A stretch of 64,000 bases of DNA from Phosphoribacter sp037046615. Lineage in GTDB: Bacteria; Actinomycetota; Actinomycetes; Actinomycetales; Dermatophilaceae. Below the pieces are notes generated by a model. That model was not told where the DNA came from, made no database searches, and saw nothing but the letters and a program-made list of their open reading frames with translations. Below, piece by piece: positions 43,058 through 54,264 of this stretch. Numbering within the stretch: the stretch's first letter is position 1; every line of letters starts with the position of its first letter. The stretch is from contig JBAOHD010000008.1 of the NCBI GenBank assembly GCA_037046615.1, positions 248,001-312,000 on the forward strand, in the 5' to 3' direction. A program made the position numbers and the translations under genes.

Positions 43058-45061
43058 GTGGCGGGTTCGGGCAGGATGGTCAAGCGGATCATCGTCGGAC
43101 GGGCCATGCGCAGCGACCGCCTCGGGGAGACTCTGCTCCCCAAGAAGCTCGCCCTGCCGATCTTCGCCAGCGACGCACTGTCGTCTGTTGCCTACGCCCC
43201 GGACGAGATCTTCCTCATGCTCGGTTTGGCCGGCGGGGCCTTTGCCGCCGTCCATTCCTGGCAGGTGGGCCTCGGCGTGGTCTTCGTCATGATCGTGACG
43301 GTGGCCTCGTATCGGCAGAACGTCCATGCCTACCCCTCCGGTGGCGGCGACTACGAGGTCGCGACGGTCAACCTCGGGCCCAAGGCCGGGCTGACGGTGG
43401 CCAGCGCCTTGCTCGTCGACTATGTCCTCACCGTCGCGGTCTCGATCTCCTCGGGAGTCCAGAACGCCGCCACGGCGATCCCCGCAGTGCGCGGCCACGA
43501 GACGCTGGTGGCGGTCGGACTCATCCTGCTGCTCACGGCGGTCAATCTCCGCGGCGTCAAAGAGTCGGGGCGAGCCTTCGCCATTCCCGTCTATGCCTTC
43601 ATGGCCGGCATTCTCGGGATGGGGGCCTACGGGTTCTTCCGAGCGGCGACCGGGACCCTCGGGGAGGCGCCCAGCGCGGCATACGACCTCCTTCCGGAAG
43701 GCGGGCACGAAGTCATGGGACTGGCCGCGAGCTTCCTGCTGCTCAAGGCGTTCTCTTCCGGGTGCGCGGCGCTCACCGGCGTCGAGGCGATCTCCAACGG
43801 GGTGCCCGCCTTCCAGAAGCCCAAGAGCAGGAACGCTGCAACGACCTTGCTGCTCATGGGGATGCTGTCGATCACGATGCTGCTGTCGATCATCACACTC
43901 AGTCGCATCGTCGGGGTCAAGATGGCCGACGACCCGGCGACCCAACTCGTGCGCGACGGCGTCCCGGCCGGTGACGCCTACGTCCAGGAGACGGTCATCG
44001 GGCAGGTGGCCCGCACGGTCTTCTCGGACTTCCCGGTCGGCATGTATGCCGTGGCTTCCGTCACGGGCGTCATCCTCATCCTCGCAGCCAACACTGCCTT
44101 CAACGGCTTCCCCGTGCTCGGCTCGATCCTCGCCCGCGATGGCTTCCTCCCGCGGCAGTTGCACACGCGCGGTGACCGACTCGCCTTCTCCAACGGGATC
44201 GTCATCCTCGCCGCAGCGGCGGCAGCGCTCGTCGTTGCGTATCAGGCGCAGGTCACTTCGCTCATCCAGCTCTACATCGTCGGGGTCTTCGTCTCCTTCA
44301 CGTTGAGCCAGACCGGGATGATCCGCCACTGGAACCGACTGTTGCGCGACGAGACCGACGGCAAGGCCCGATCCCGCATGGTGCGCTCGCGGGTCATTAA
44401 CTGGGTTGGTGCCCTCATGTCGGGGACGGTCCTGCTCGTGGTCCTCGTGACGAAATTCCAGGCCGGAGCCAAGTACGCGATCCTCGCGATGGCGGTGCTG
44501 TTCCTGCTCATGCTCGGGATCAGCCGGCACTACCGTCGGGTCCGCGAGGAACTCCTGATCCGGGACGAGCGCGACCAGGTCCTCCCGAGCCGGGTCCACG
44601 CGATCGTGCTCGTATCGAAGCTCCACAAGCCGACTCTCCGGGCGCTTGCCTACGCGCGCGCCACGAGGCCGGCCGTGGTCGAGGCGCTGACCGTCGAGGT
44701 CGAGCCTGAGGACACCGCAGAGTTGCGGCGTGAGTGGATCGAGCGCGATGTGCCGGTGGTCCTCAAGGTGGTCTCGTCGCCCTACCGGGAGATCACTCGG
44801 CCGATCATCGACTATGTCCGCGAGCTTCGAGCGGCAGCGCCCCGTGACCTCGTGATCGTCTACGTCCCGGAATACGTCGTCGGGCATTGGTACGAGCAGA
44901 TTTTGCACAATCAGAGCGCGCTGAGACTGCGCGTGCGCCTGCACTTCATCCCGGGAGTCATGGTGGCGAGTGTGCCGTGGCAGTTGCGCTCGTCTGAGGG
45001 CCTCGACGAGGTCTGGTACGACGCGCCCGCGATCGTCAACCGGCCGCGGGGGAGCGCATGA
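43058..45061 (+). CDS. KimA-like APC-superfamily potassium importer
   Basis: A 667-residue membrane transporter with about 12 helices and a soluble C-terminal domain. It shares with Bacillus subtilis KimA (a K+/H+ symporter), as I remember that sequence, the blocks FASDALSSVAYAPDEI, SYRQNVHAYPSGGGDYEV, LLVDYVLTVAVSISSG, LLKAFSSGCAALTGVEAISN, FTLSQTGMIRHW and, near the end, WYEQILHNQSALRLRVRL. Annotation as amino acid permease is common but potassium is the better guess, supported by the two divergent TrkA-type genes. GTG 43058 or ATG 43076 may be the start. Its stop overlaps the next gene (ATGA). Confidence 0.85.
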   Translation: MAGSGRMVKRIIVGRAMRSDRLGETLLPKKLALPIFASDALSSVAYAPDEIFLMLGLAGGAFAAVHSWQVGLGVVFVMIVTVASYRQNVHAYPSGGGDYEVATVNLGPKAGLTVASALLVDYVLTVAVSISSGVQNAATAIPAVRGHETLVAVGLILLLTAVNLRGVKESGRAFAIPVYAFMAGILGMGAYGFFRAATGTLGEAPSAAYDLLPEGGHEVMGLAASFLLLKAFSSGCAALTGVEAISNGVPAFQKPKSRNAATTLLLMGMLSITMLLSIITLSRIVGVKMADDPATQLVRDGVPAGDAYVQETVIGQVARTVFSDFPVGMYAVASVTGVILILAANTAFNGFPVLGSILARDGFLPRQLHTRGDRLAFSNGIVILAAAAAALVVAYQAQVTSLIQLYIVGVFVSFTLSQTGMIRHWNRLLRDETDGKARSRMVRSRVINWVGALMSGTVLLVVLVTKFQAGAKYAILAMAVLFLLMLGISRHYRRVREELLIRDERDQVLPSRVHAIVLVSKLHKPTLRALAYARATRPAVVEALTVEVEPEDTAELRREWIERDVPVVLKVVSSPYREITRPIIDYVRELRAAAPRDLVIVYVPEYVVGHWYEQILHNQSALRLRVRLHFIPGVMVASVPWQLRSSEGLDEVWYDAPAIVNRPRGSA

Positions 45062-46416
45062 GCACCTCACGCGGCGCCGGCGAAGGTCACCGTCGTCGTC
45101 GACCCCCGCGACGCGGGACCCGTCCGCAGCCCGCGGCGACGCGGGATGCAGCCGATTCCTGGATCGGGCGCGACCTCGACCTTCTCGTCGGGGCTCCTGG
45201 GCACGGGGGTTTCTGTGTCGCCCGCCATGAGGGACGCGTCGTCTTCGTGCGCCATGCCCTGCCCGGTGAACGCGTCGTCGCCCGAGTGACCGAGGGAGGC
45301 GCGTCCTCGCGCTTCCTGCGAGCCGATGCCATCGCCGTCATCGAACCATCTGCCGACCGAGTCGAGCCGGTATGCCGTCACGCCGGACCGCCCCGCGTCG
45401 ACGGAGGCGGCGGGTGTGGTGGGTGCGACTGGCAACACGCCACCCCGGCAGCACAGCGCAGGCTCGCGGCGCACGTTGTCCAGGAGCAGTTCCGTCGGCT
45501 GGCAAAACTTGATCTCGACGTGACGGTCGAGCCGGTGCCCGGGGACACCGAGGGGTTCGGTTGGCGCACTCGAGTGGAGTTCGCGATCACGCCCGATGGG
45601 CGGGCGGGGCTCCGGCCGCCGCGATCGCACGGCGTCATCCCGCTCCAGGAGTGCCCTATCGCTCACCCTGCCGTCATCGAGTCGCTTGTCCTGCAAGCGG
45701 ATTGGCGAGACTGTGCAGCGGTCGACGTCGTCGCGCCGAACGTCGGACCTCCGGTCGTGCACCCGGTCCCTCGTCCGCGTCGTCCTGCGACGCCCGAGCC
45801 GGAGGTGCCGACGGTCACCGAGCGCGTCCGGTGGGAGGACGGTGAGGCGGAGTATGCCGTTTCCGCGCGCGGCTTCTGGCAGGTCCACCCAGGGGCGGCG
45901 TCGACTTTCGTCCAGCGGGTGCTCGACATCCTCGACCCGGGCCCGGGTGACCACGTCGTGGACCTCTATGCCGGTGTCGGCCTGTTCTCGGTCCCCTTGG
46001 CGCGATCGGTCGGCCCTGCCGGATCGGTCCTCGCCGTCGAAGGGGACCTGGTCGCCTGTGAGCACGCTCGGGTCAACACCGCGGCATACCCGCAGGTGTC
46101 TGTGACCTGCGGACGGGTCGAGGACGTGGTGGACGGACTGACTGGACCGATCGACGCGGTCGTCCTCGACCCGCCGCGTTCGGGAGCGGGGCGGGACGTT
46201 GTCGCCCGGCTGGCTGCCCTCCACCCTCGGGTCATCGCCTATGTCGCGTGCGACCCGGCTGCCCTGGCGCGCGACACGGCATACGCGATGGAACACGGTT
46301 ACCGCCTGGCGGACCTGGCGGCCTACGCAGCTTTCCCGATGACCCACCATGTCGAATGCATCGCGACCTTTGTGCCGAACGCGGATGTCACAGACTTCAC
46401 GGGCGCGCAAGCGTGA
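45058..46416 (+). CDS. TrmA/RlmCD-family RNA (uracil-5-)-methyltransferase
   Basis: A SAM-dependent RNA methyltransferase of 452 residues. An N-terminal TRAM-type OB domain (residues about 35-95, LLVGAPGHGGFCVARHEGRVVFV) is followed by CRHAGPPRVDGGGGCGGCDW, whose cysteines suit a 4Fe-4S cluster. HVVDLYAGVGLFSVPLA binds SAM, AVVLDPPRSGAGRDVV is the catalytic loop region, and VACDPAALARD contains the nucleophile Cys with the following Pro context of the family. ATG 45058 overlaps the transporter stop. Target base (tRNA U54 or rRNA) cannot be told. Same neighbour pair as Rv2690c-Rv2689c. Confidence 0.9.
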   Translation: MSTSRGAGEGHRRRRPPRRGTRPQPAATRDAADSWIGRDLDLLVGAPGHGGFCVARHEGRVVFVRHALPGERVVARVTEGGASSRFLRADAIAVIEPSADRVEPVCRHAGPPRVDGGGGCGGCDWQHATPAAQRRLAAHVVQEQFRRLAKLDLDVTVEPVPGDTEGFGWRTRVEFAITPDGRAGLRPPRSHGVIPLQECPIAHPAVIESLVLQADWRDCAAVDVVAPNVGPPVVHPVPRPRRPATPEPEVPTVTERVRWEDGEAEYAVSARGFWQVHPGAASTFVQRVLDILDPGPGDHVVDLYAGVGLFSVPLARSVGPAGSVLAVEGDLVACEHARVNTAAYPQVSVTCGRVEDVVDGLTGPIDAVVLDPPRSGAGRDVVARLAALHPRVIAYVACDPAALARDTAYAMEHGYRLADLAAYAAFPMTHHVECIATFVPNADVTDFTGAQA

Positions 46417-46481
46417 CCGCATCAGCGCGCCCCTGACGCGCGCAGGCGGATGCTGGCAGGATCAGGGAGGACGTGCTAATT

Positions 46482-46499
46482 TATCTTGACGTCAAGATA
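46482..46499. promoter_or_regulatory. Perfect 18-bp palindrome at the aconitase promoter
   Basis: TATCTTGACGTCAAGATA is a perfect palindrome, in an AT-rich island 20 bases before the acnA start. TAATTT (46477-46482) with TGGCAG 17 bases upstream could be the -10/-35, which would centre the palindrome on the transcription start: a typical repressor site. I do not recognise the regulator. Confidence 0.75.
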
Positions 46500-46519
46500 G
46501 TTACGAGGAAGGAGCCGAC

Positions 46520-49222
<2,703 letters not shown>

Positions 49223-49257
49223 CCTCCGGTCCGAGCCCGACTGCTCGGCCCGACAGC

Positions 49258-49288
49258 GGGCCGCCTCCTCGATTCGAGGGGGCGGCCC
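49258..49288 (+). terminator. Terminator of acnA
   Basis: A 14-bp stem (GGGCCGCCTCCTCG, 49258-49271, with 49275-49288, one T-G wobble) and a 3-base loop lie 36 bases beyond the acnA stop. No long T-run follows, as often in actinobacteria. Confidence 0.8.
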
Positions 49289-49344
49289 ACTGCTGTTCAC
49301 CGCGGCACGAGGCGGCTGTCAGTGGAGCGCGGCAGACTGGAGCC

Positions 49345-49713
49345 GTGAGCGCACATGTCCCGCCTGGGTGGCCACCCGGCATACCCCCGGCGCACACGCC
49401 GGGGTGGGAGGACCGCGCCGTCGCGTGGCTGCTGGACCACTGCCCGCCCGACTATCGACGGTATGCCGGCTGGAAGGCGCATCCGGTCGCGCTCGCGTGG
49501 CTGGCCCAACGGCACATCGCCGGGCAGGTCGCGGCCATGCGCCAGGCCTATCGGGAGGCGCGGGTCGAGCTCGGTCCGGCGGTCACGCCCGAGGCGCTGG
49601 CGCAGATCTTGACCGCTCTCGAAGCGGAGGGATTGCGGCTCGTGGCTGCCGACCGGTCTGTCGGTCTGATCTACGAGGCGATGCGAGGGCGGCGGTTCGC
49701 GCCGCGGTTGTGA
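49345..49713 (+). CDS. Small hypothetical protein between acnA and dxs
   Basis: A predicted soluble protein of 122 residues that I do not recognise. The N-terminus is Pro-rich (PPGWPPGIPPAHTPGWEDRAVAWLLDHCPPDYRRY), followed by helices with regular heptad-like spacing (HPVALAWLAQRHIAGQVAAMRQAYREARVEL) and a basic end. Third-position GC is high and the frame is clean, which supports a real gene. GTG 49345 has no strong ribosome site (GGAGCC is six bases upstream). It ends 77 bases before dxs. Confidence 0.65.
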   Translation: MSAHVPPGWPPGIPPAHTPGWEDRAVAWLLDHCPPDYRRYAGWKAHPVALAWLAQRHIAGQVAAMRQAYREARVELGPAVTPEALAQILTALEAEGLRLVAADRSVGLIYEAMRGRRFAPRL

Positions 49714-49748
49714 CCGTGCGGGTTCCGGGAGTGGTCGCAAGGGTGAAC

Positions 49749-49754
49749 TAGACT
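49749..49754 (+). promoter_or_regulatory. Candidate -10 box for dxs
   Basis: TAGACT stands 37 bases upstream of the dxs GTG in the short gap after the hypothetical gene. A convincing -35 was not found. Confidence 0.4.
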
Positions 49755-49790
49755 CGGTGAGACCGGTTCGTGTGGAAGGACACTCTCTCA

Positions 49791-51689
49791 GTGGCACTGC
49801 TCGATTCCATTCACGGGCCCCAGGACGTCAAGCTCGTCAGCCCGCGCGACCTGCCCCAGTTGGCGCAGGAGATCCGCACCTTCCTCATCGACTCCGTTTC
49901 CCGCTCAGGCGGCCATCTCGGCCCCAACCTCGGGGTCGTCGAGCTCACGATCGCCATCCACCGGATCTTCGAGTCCCCGCACGACACCATCGTTTTCGAC
50001 ACCGGCCACCAGTCCTACGTCCACAAGATCCTCACCGGCCGTCACGACTTTTCGAAGCTCCGCTCCCGCGGTGGGCTGTCGGGCTACCCGAGCCGAGGTG
50101 AGTCCGACCACGATGTCGTCGAAAACTCCCACGCCTCGACCGCTCTGTCGTGGGCCGACGGGATCGCGAAGGCGAGGAGGCTGCGGGGGGAGACGGACCG
50201 GCATACCGTCGCGGTGATCGGGGACGGCGCGCTCACGGGAGGCATGGCGTGGGAGGCGATCAACAACATCGCTGCGGACAAGGACCTCCCGCTGGTCATC
50301 GTCGTCAATGACAACGCCCGCTCCTACGCCCCGACCAGGGGCGGCCTGGCCGATCACCTCGCCACCTTGCGCACGACCCGCGGTTACGAAAACGTCCTGG
50401 ACTGGGGGAGAAGCACTCTCAGCCGCACCCCGGTTATCGGGGGCGCGGTCTATGGCGCGGTCCACGGCCTCAAGAAGGGCCTCAAGGACATGGTCGCGCC
50501 GCAGGGCCTTTTCGAGGACCTCGGCCTCAAATACGTCGGTCCGGTCGACGGTCACGATGTCGAGGCGCTGGAGTCGGCGCTGCGCAAGGCGAGGTCATTC
50601 GGTGGGCCGGTCCTCGTCCATGTCATCACCCACAAGGGCAAGGGCTATCACCACGCGCGCGCCCACGAAGCCGACCGTTTCCACGCCGTCGACAAGATCA
50701 ACCCGGAGACCGGTCTGCCGCTGCAGGTCAAAGGCCGGATCTGGACCGACGAGTTCTCCGACGCGATCGTCGACATCGGCGCGGAGCGGGAAGACGTCGT
50801 CGCGATCACCGCAGCGATGCTCATCCCCGTTGGCCTGCAGGCCTTTGCGGCGCGTTTCCCCGATCGGGTTTTCGACGTCGGGATCGCCGAGCAGCATGCG
50901 CTGACGATGTCGGCCGGACTTGCGTATGCCGGCCTGCACCCGGTCGTGTGCGTCTACGCGACCTTCCTCAACCGGGCGTTCGACCAGCTGCTGATGGATT
51001 GCGCGCTGCACCGGGCGGCGGTGACTGTCGTCTTGGACCGGGCGGGGGTGACCGGCACCGACGGCGGGTCGCACAACGGCATGTGGGATCTCGCGATCAC
51101 CGGGATCATGCCGGGTGTGCGAGTGACCGCACCCAGGGACGCCGATCAGCTTCGGCGCGCCCTGCGTGAGGCCGTCGAGGTCGACGATGGACCGACCGTC
51201 ATCCGCTTCTCGAAGCAAAACCCCCCAGCCCCCATGCCGGCGGTCCGCGTCAGCGGGTCTGTCGACGTCTTGGCCGAGCCTGGCGATGGGCCGGCGGGAG
51301 ACGGTGACGCGGCGAGTTCGGTCGATGTCCTCCTCGTCGGGATCGGCGAGATGGCGGCTGTGGCGGTGCAGGCTGGTGACCTGCTCACCGAGCGCGGGCA
51401 CACCGTCCGCGTCATCGACCCTCGCTGGGCCGTCCCCGTCAGCCCCGACGTTGTTGCCCTCGCGGGAGCAGCCGGCACGGTCGCTGTCATCGAGGATGGC
51501 CTCGTCGTTGGCGGCATCGGCTCGCAGATTGCGTATGCCGTGCGCGAAGCCGGGCTGTCCACGCCCGTCCACTGCTACGGCATACCCAAGGAGTTCCTCG
51601 ACCACGCCTCTCGAAGCGAAGTCCTCATTGATCTTGGACTGACCCCCACCGCGATCGCCGACAACCTCACCGCGAGAATGACCTCATGA
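49791..51689 (+). CDS. dxs: 1-deoxy-D-xylulose-5-phosphate synthase
   Basis: The first enzyme of the MEP isoprenoid pathway, making DXP from pyruvate and glyceraldehyde 3-phosphate, 632 residues. SRSGGHLGPNLGVVELTIAIH, VFDTGHQSYVHKILTGR, the thiamine diphosphate motif GDGALTGGMAWEAINN and the transketolase Pyr-domain FDVGIAEQHALTMSAGLAYAG are intact, as is LDRAGVTGTDGGSHNGMWDL. GTG 49791 with GGAAGGA upstream is the start. The prenyl synthase at 5.5 kb is a downstream consumer. Its stop overlaps the next ATG (ATGA). Confidence 0.96.
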   Translation: MALLDSIHGPQDVKLVSPRDLPQLAQEIRTFLIDSVSRSGGHLGPNLGVVELTIAIHRIFESPHDTIVFDTGHQSYVHKILTGRHDFSKLRSRGGLSGYPSRGESDHDVVENSHASTALSWADGIAKARRLRGETDRHTVAVIGDGALTGGMAWEAINNIAADKDLPLVIVVNDNARSYAPTRGGLADHLATLRTTRGYENVLDWGRSTLSRTPVIGGAVYGAVHGLKKGLKDMVAPQGLFEDLGLKYVGPVDGHDVEALESALRKARSFGGPVLVHVITHKGKGYHHARAHEADRFHAVDKINPETGLPLQVKGRIWTDEFSDAIVDIGAEREDVVAITAAMLIPVGLQAFAARFPDRVFDVGIAEQHALTMSAGLAYAGLHPVVCVYATFLNRAFDQLLMDCALHRAAVTVVLDRAGVTGTDGGSHNGMWDLAITGIMPGVRVTAPRDADQLRRALREAVEVDDGPTVIRFSKQNPPAPMPAVRVSGSVDVLAEPGDGPAGDGDAASSVDVLLVGIGEMAAVAVQAGDLLTERGHTVRVIDPRWAVPVSPDVVALAGAAGTVAVIEDGLVVGGIGSQIAYAVREAGLSTPVHCYGIPKEFLDHASRSEVLIDLGLTPTAIADNLTARMTS

Positions 51690-52594
51690 CGATGCACGTT
51701 CACGACCTCACCGTGGGTGTGGTCCCTGCCGATGCCCCCACGGTCATCGCCATCCACGGGATCACCGGCAATGGGCTCAACTGGAGCCTGCTTGGCCAGG
51801 TGATCGCCGACCGCTTCGGCCCAGGCGCCGTCCGGCTGCTCGCCCCCGATCTCAACGGCCGCGGTGACAGCCCCGTGCGACCGGGTCCGCTGGGTCTCGA
51901 CGTGCACGTCCACGAGCTCGCCAACCTTGTCCGCTCACTTCCCGCACCGCCCCTGGTCCTCGGGCACTCGATGGGAGCGGCCGTGGCGGTCCTGTTCGCC
52001 GCCCACTATCCCGACCTCGTGTCCGGTCTAGTCCTCGTCGACGGTGGTCTCAACTTCCCGGTGCCGCCCGGGCTGGGCGAGGAGGACATTGACAAGACCC
52101 TTCGCGTCGTCCTCGGGCCGGCGATGAAGCGGCTCGAACGCTCCTTCGAGAGCCCGCAGTCCTACATCGAGTTCGTCGCCGACCACCCGGCGATCGGACT
52201 CCTGGTCCACGGGCCCGACGCCGAGCACATCCGGCGCTATCTCGTGCATGACGTCCGGCCGTCACCGACCGAGCCCGGCCGATTCGTGAGTTCATGTGTG
52301 TTGGCCGCGATCCGCGCGGACGGACGCGATGTCATCTTCCACCCTCGACTCTCGCCCGCCGTGCGCGACGTCGTCACTCAAGGAGTGCCGGTCGATTTCC
52401 TCTGGGCCTCACGCGGGCTTTTCGACGAGAAGCAGGGTCTCTATGACGAGAGCCGGCTGGCCATCCTCAAGGTCCCGCACGACGTCAGCGTCACCCTGGT
52501 GCCCGACACCAACCATTACTCGATCGTGTTGTCCAGGCAGGGCCTTGCTCCAGTCGTCGACGCCGTGGCGCGCCGTCTCGGGCTGGAGACCTGA
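51686..52594 (+). CDS. Alpha/beta hydrolase
   Basis: A hydrolase of 302 residues. VIAIHGITGNGLNWSLLG carries the oxyanion loop, LVLGHSMGAAVAVLFAAHYPD the nucleophile elbow with Ser, and a C-terminal VPDTNHYSIVLS the likely His. The acid residue is probably in PVDFLWASRGLFDE. ATG 51686 overlaps the dxs stop, so it is translationally coupled to dxs; whether it acts on an isoprenoid-related ester is unknown. Confidence 0.88.
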   Translation: MTMHVHDLTVGVVPADAPTVIAIHGITGNGLNWSLLGQVIADRFGPGAVRLLAPDLNGRGDSPVRPGPLGLDVHVHELANLVRSLPAPPLVLGHSMGAAVAVLFAAHYPDLVSGLVLVDGGLNFPVPPGLGEEDIDKTLRVVLGPAMKRLERSFESPQSYIEFVADHPAIGLLVHGPDAEHIRRYLVHDVRPSPTEPGRFVSSCVLAAIRADGRDVIFHPRLSPAVRDVVTQGVPVDFLWASRGLFDEKQGLYDESRLAILKVPHDVSVTLVPDTNHYSIVLSRQGLAPVVDAVARRLGLET

Positions 52595-52615
52595 CCGCTC
52601 CAGCACCCGGGCAAC

Positions 52616-52664
52616 GCGAGCAAACCCGAGCAAGGCGAGCAAACCCGAGCAAGGCGAGCAACCG
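52616..52664. repeat. Tandem 19-bp repeat after the hydrolase gene
   Basis: GCGAGCAAACCCGAGCAAG occurs at 52616-52634 and 52635-52653, with a third partial copy. It fills the gap between two convergent genes, is purine-skewed and AT-richer, and within it GAGCAA recurs every 8-11 bases. Confidence 0.85.
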
Positions 52665-52688
52665 ACAGCCAGTCGGGCGCCACGAGGC

Positions 52689-54215
52689 TTAGATGTCCCG
52701 GAAGACCTCGATCGTCGCGCCGAGGTTGTTGAGACGGTCGGCGAGGTCTTCGTAACCCCGGTTGATGACGTAGACATTGCGCAGCACCGACGTGCCGGGC
52801 GCTGCGAGCATCGCCAGCAGCACGACGACCCCGGGTCGCAGTGCTGGCGGACACATGACCTCGCCGGCCCGCCAGCGCGTCGGACCCTCGATGAGCACCC
52901 GATGCGGGTCGAGTAGCTGGACCTTGCCGCCGATCTTGTTGAGCTCCGTGAGATAGATCGCACGGTTTTCATAGACCCAGTCGTGCAGCATCGTCGTGCC
53001 CTGCGCCGTGGCAGCGATGAGGGCGAAGAACGGCAGGTTGTCGATATTGAGCCCGGGGAAAGGCATGGGGTGGATCTTGTCGAGGGCGGCGTGGAGCGGC
53101 CCTGGCACCGTGGTCAGGTCGACCAGCCGGGTGTGACCATTGGCCGAGGAGTACTCCTCACCGATCTCGAACTTCATCCCCATCGTCTCGAGGGTCGCCA
53201 GCTCGATCTCCATGAACTCGATCGGCACCCGCCGGATCGTGATCGCCGATTCCGTCACGACCGCCGCCGCGAGGAGGCTCATCGCCTCGATCGGGTCCTC
53301 ACTCGGGGAGTATTCGACGTCGACGTCGATGGCCTGCCTGCCAGTCACCGTCAGGGTGGTCGTGCCGATGCCCCGGATGTCGACACCCAACTTGACGAGG
53401 AAGAAGCACAGGTCCTGGACCATGTAGTTGGGGCTGGCGTTGCGGATGATCGTGGTGCCCGGGATCCGGGCTGCGGCCATGAGAATGTTTTCGGTCACCG
53501 TGTCGCCACGTTCGGTCAGGACGATCGGGCGGGTCGCGACAGTGGGTGCTGCGGCGACGTCGTAGAAGCCAGCGGTCGCCTCGACCTTGAGGCCGAGGTG
53601 ACGCAGGGCTGACATGTGGGGTTCGACCGTGCGCGTCCCCAAGTCGCACCCACCGGCATACGGGAGCCGGAAGTGGGGGAGGTCGTGCATGAGCGGGCCG
53701 AGGAACATGATGACCGTCCGGGTGCGCCGCGCCGCCTCGACGTCGATGCGTTCCAGGTCCAGCTGCGCGGGGGGCTCGATCTCCAGGTCGTTGCTGTCGG
53801 GCAGCCAACGGACCTTGACGCCAATGGAGGTCAGCACCTCGAGGATGCGGTTGACCTCCTCGATCCGGGCGAGGTTGCGCAAGGTGGTGCGGCCGCGGTT
53901 GAGCAGGGCAGCACAGAGCAGGGCAACGCCGGCGTTCTTGCTCGTCTTGACATCGATGGACCCGGACAGGCGTTGACCGCCGACGATGCGCAGATGCTGC
54001 GGACCGGAATGGCCAAGGCTGACGAACTCCGAGTCCAGGGCTTCCCCGATGCGGGCGACCATTTCGAGCGAGAGGTTCTGCTGGCCTTGCTCGATCCGCG
54101 CGACCGCACTCTGGCTCGTCGACAGCAGGCGGGCGAGCTCGCTCTGGGTGAGCCCCTTGTGTCGACGCGCATCGCGGATGAGTCGGCCGATGCGTTGGCG
54201 GTAGTCGTCAGACAT
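52689..54215 (-). CDS. XRE-type HTH domain fused to a MurA-like UDP-GlcNAc enolpyruvyl transferase
   Basis: A protein of 508 residues. Residues 5-65 are a clear XRE helix-turn-helix (IGRLIRDARRHKGLTQSELARLLSTSQSAVARIEQG). Residues 72-508 are an EPSP/MurA fold with the active-site residues of MurA kept: Lys93-Asn94 in TSKNAGVALL, Cys190 in YAGGCDLGTRTVEPH (Cys115 in E. coli) and Arg195, and Asp in GLNIDNLPFF. MurA adds enolpyruvate to UDP-GlcNAc in peptidoglycan synthesis. The fusion may be active enzyme, a precursor-sensing regulator, or both. An inverted repeat lies nine bases before its start. Confidence 0.88.
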   Translation of the reverse strand: MSDDYRQRIGRLIRDARRHKGLTQSELARLLSTSQSAVARIEQGQQNLSLEMVARIGEALDSEFVSLGHSGPQHLRIVGGQRLSGSIDVKTSKNAGVALLCAALLNRGRTTLRNLARIEEVNRILEVLTSIGVKVRWLPDSNDLEIEPPAQLDLERIDVEAARRTRTVIMFLGPLMHDLPHFRLPYAGGCDLGTRTVEPHMSALRHLGLKVEATAGFYDVAAAPTVATRPIVLTERGDTVTENILMAAARIPGTTIIRNASPNYMVQDLCFFLVKLGVDIRGIGTTTLTVTGRQAIDVDVEYSPSEDPIEAMSLLAAAVVTESAITIRRVPIEFMEIELATLETMGMKFEIGEEYSSANGHTRLVDLTTVPGPLHAALDKIHPMPFPGLNIDNLPFFALIAATAQGTTMLHDWVYENRAIYLTELNKIGGKVQLLDPHRVLIEGPTRWRAGEVMCPPALRPGVVVLLAMLAAPGTSVLRNVYVINRGYEDLADRLNNLGATIEVFRDI

Positions 54216-54223
54216 GAACGCCA

Positions 54224-54247
54224 GCCTATCTCGTCCATGAGATAGGC
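54224..54247. promoter_or_regulatory. Inverted repeat at the start of the HTH-MurA gene, candidate autoregulatory operator
   Basis: GCCTATCTC (54224-54232) and GAGATAGGC (54239-54247) form a perfect 9-bp inverted repeat with a 6-base centre, ending nine bases before the start codon. TAGGCT on the minus strand lies seven bases before ATG and could be a leaderless -10, so a bound XRE dimer would cover the promoter. Confidence 0.65.
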
Positions 54248-54264
54248 CCTGCCGCCCCTCGGAC

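Noticed and set aside
43019..45070. A 683-codon open frame on the minus strand opposite the KimA-like gene
   Set aside because: It mirrors the GC-rich third positions of the real gene, codes an Arg/Asp/His-rich product without any family resemblance, and covers both promoters of the divergent region.
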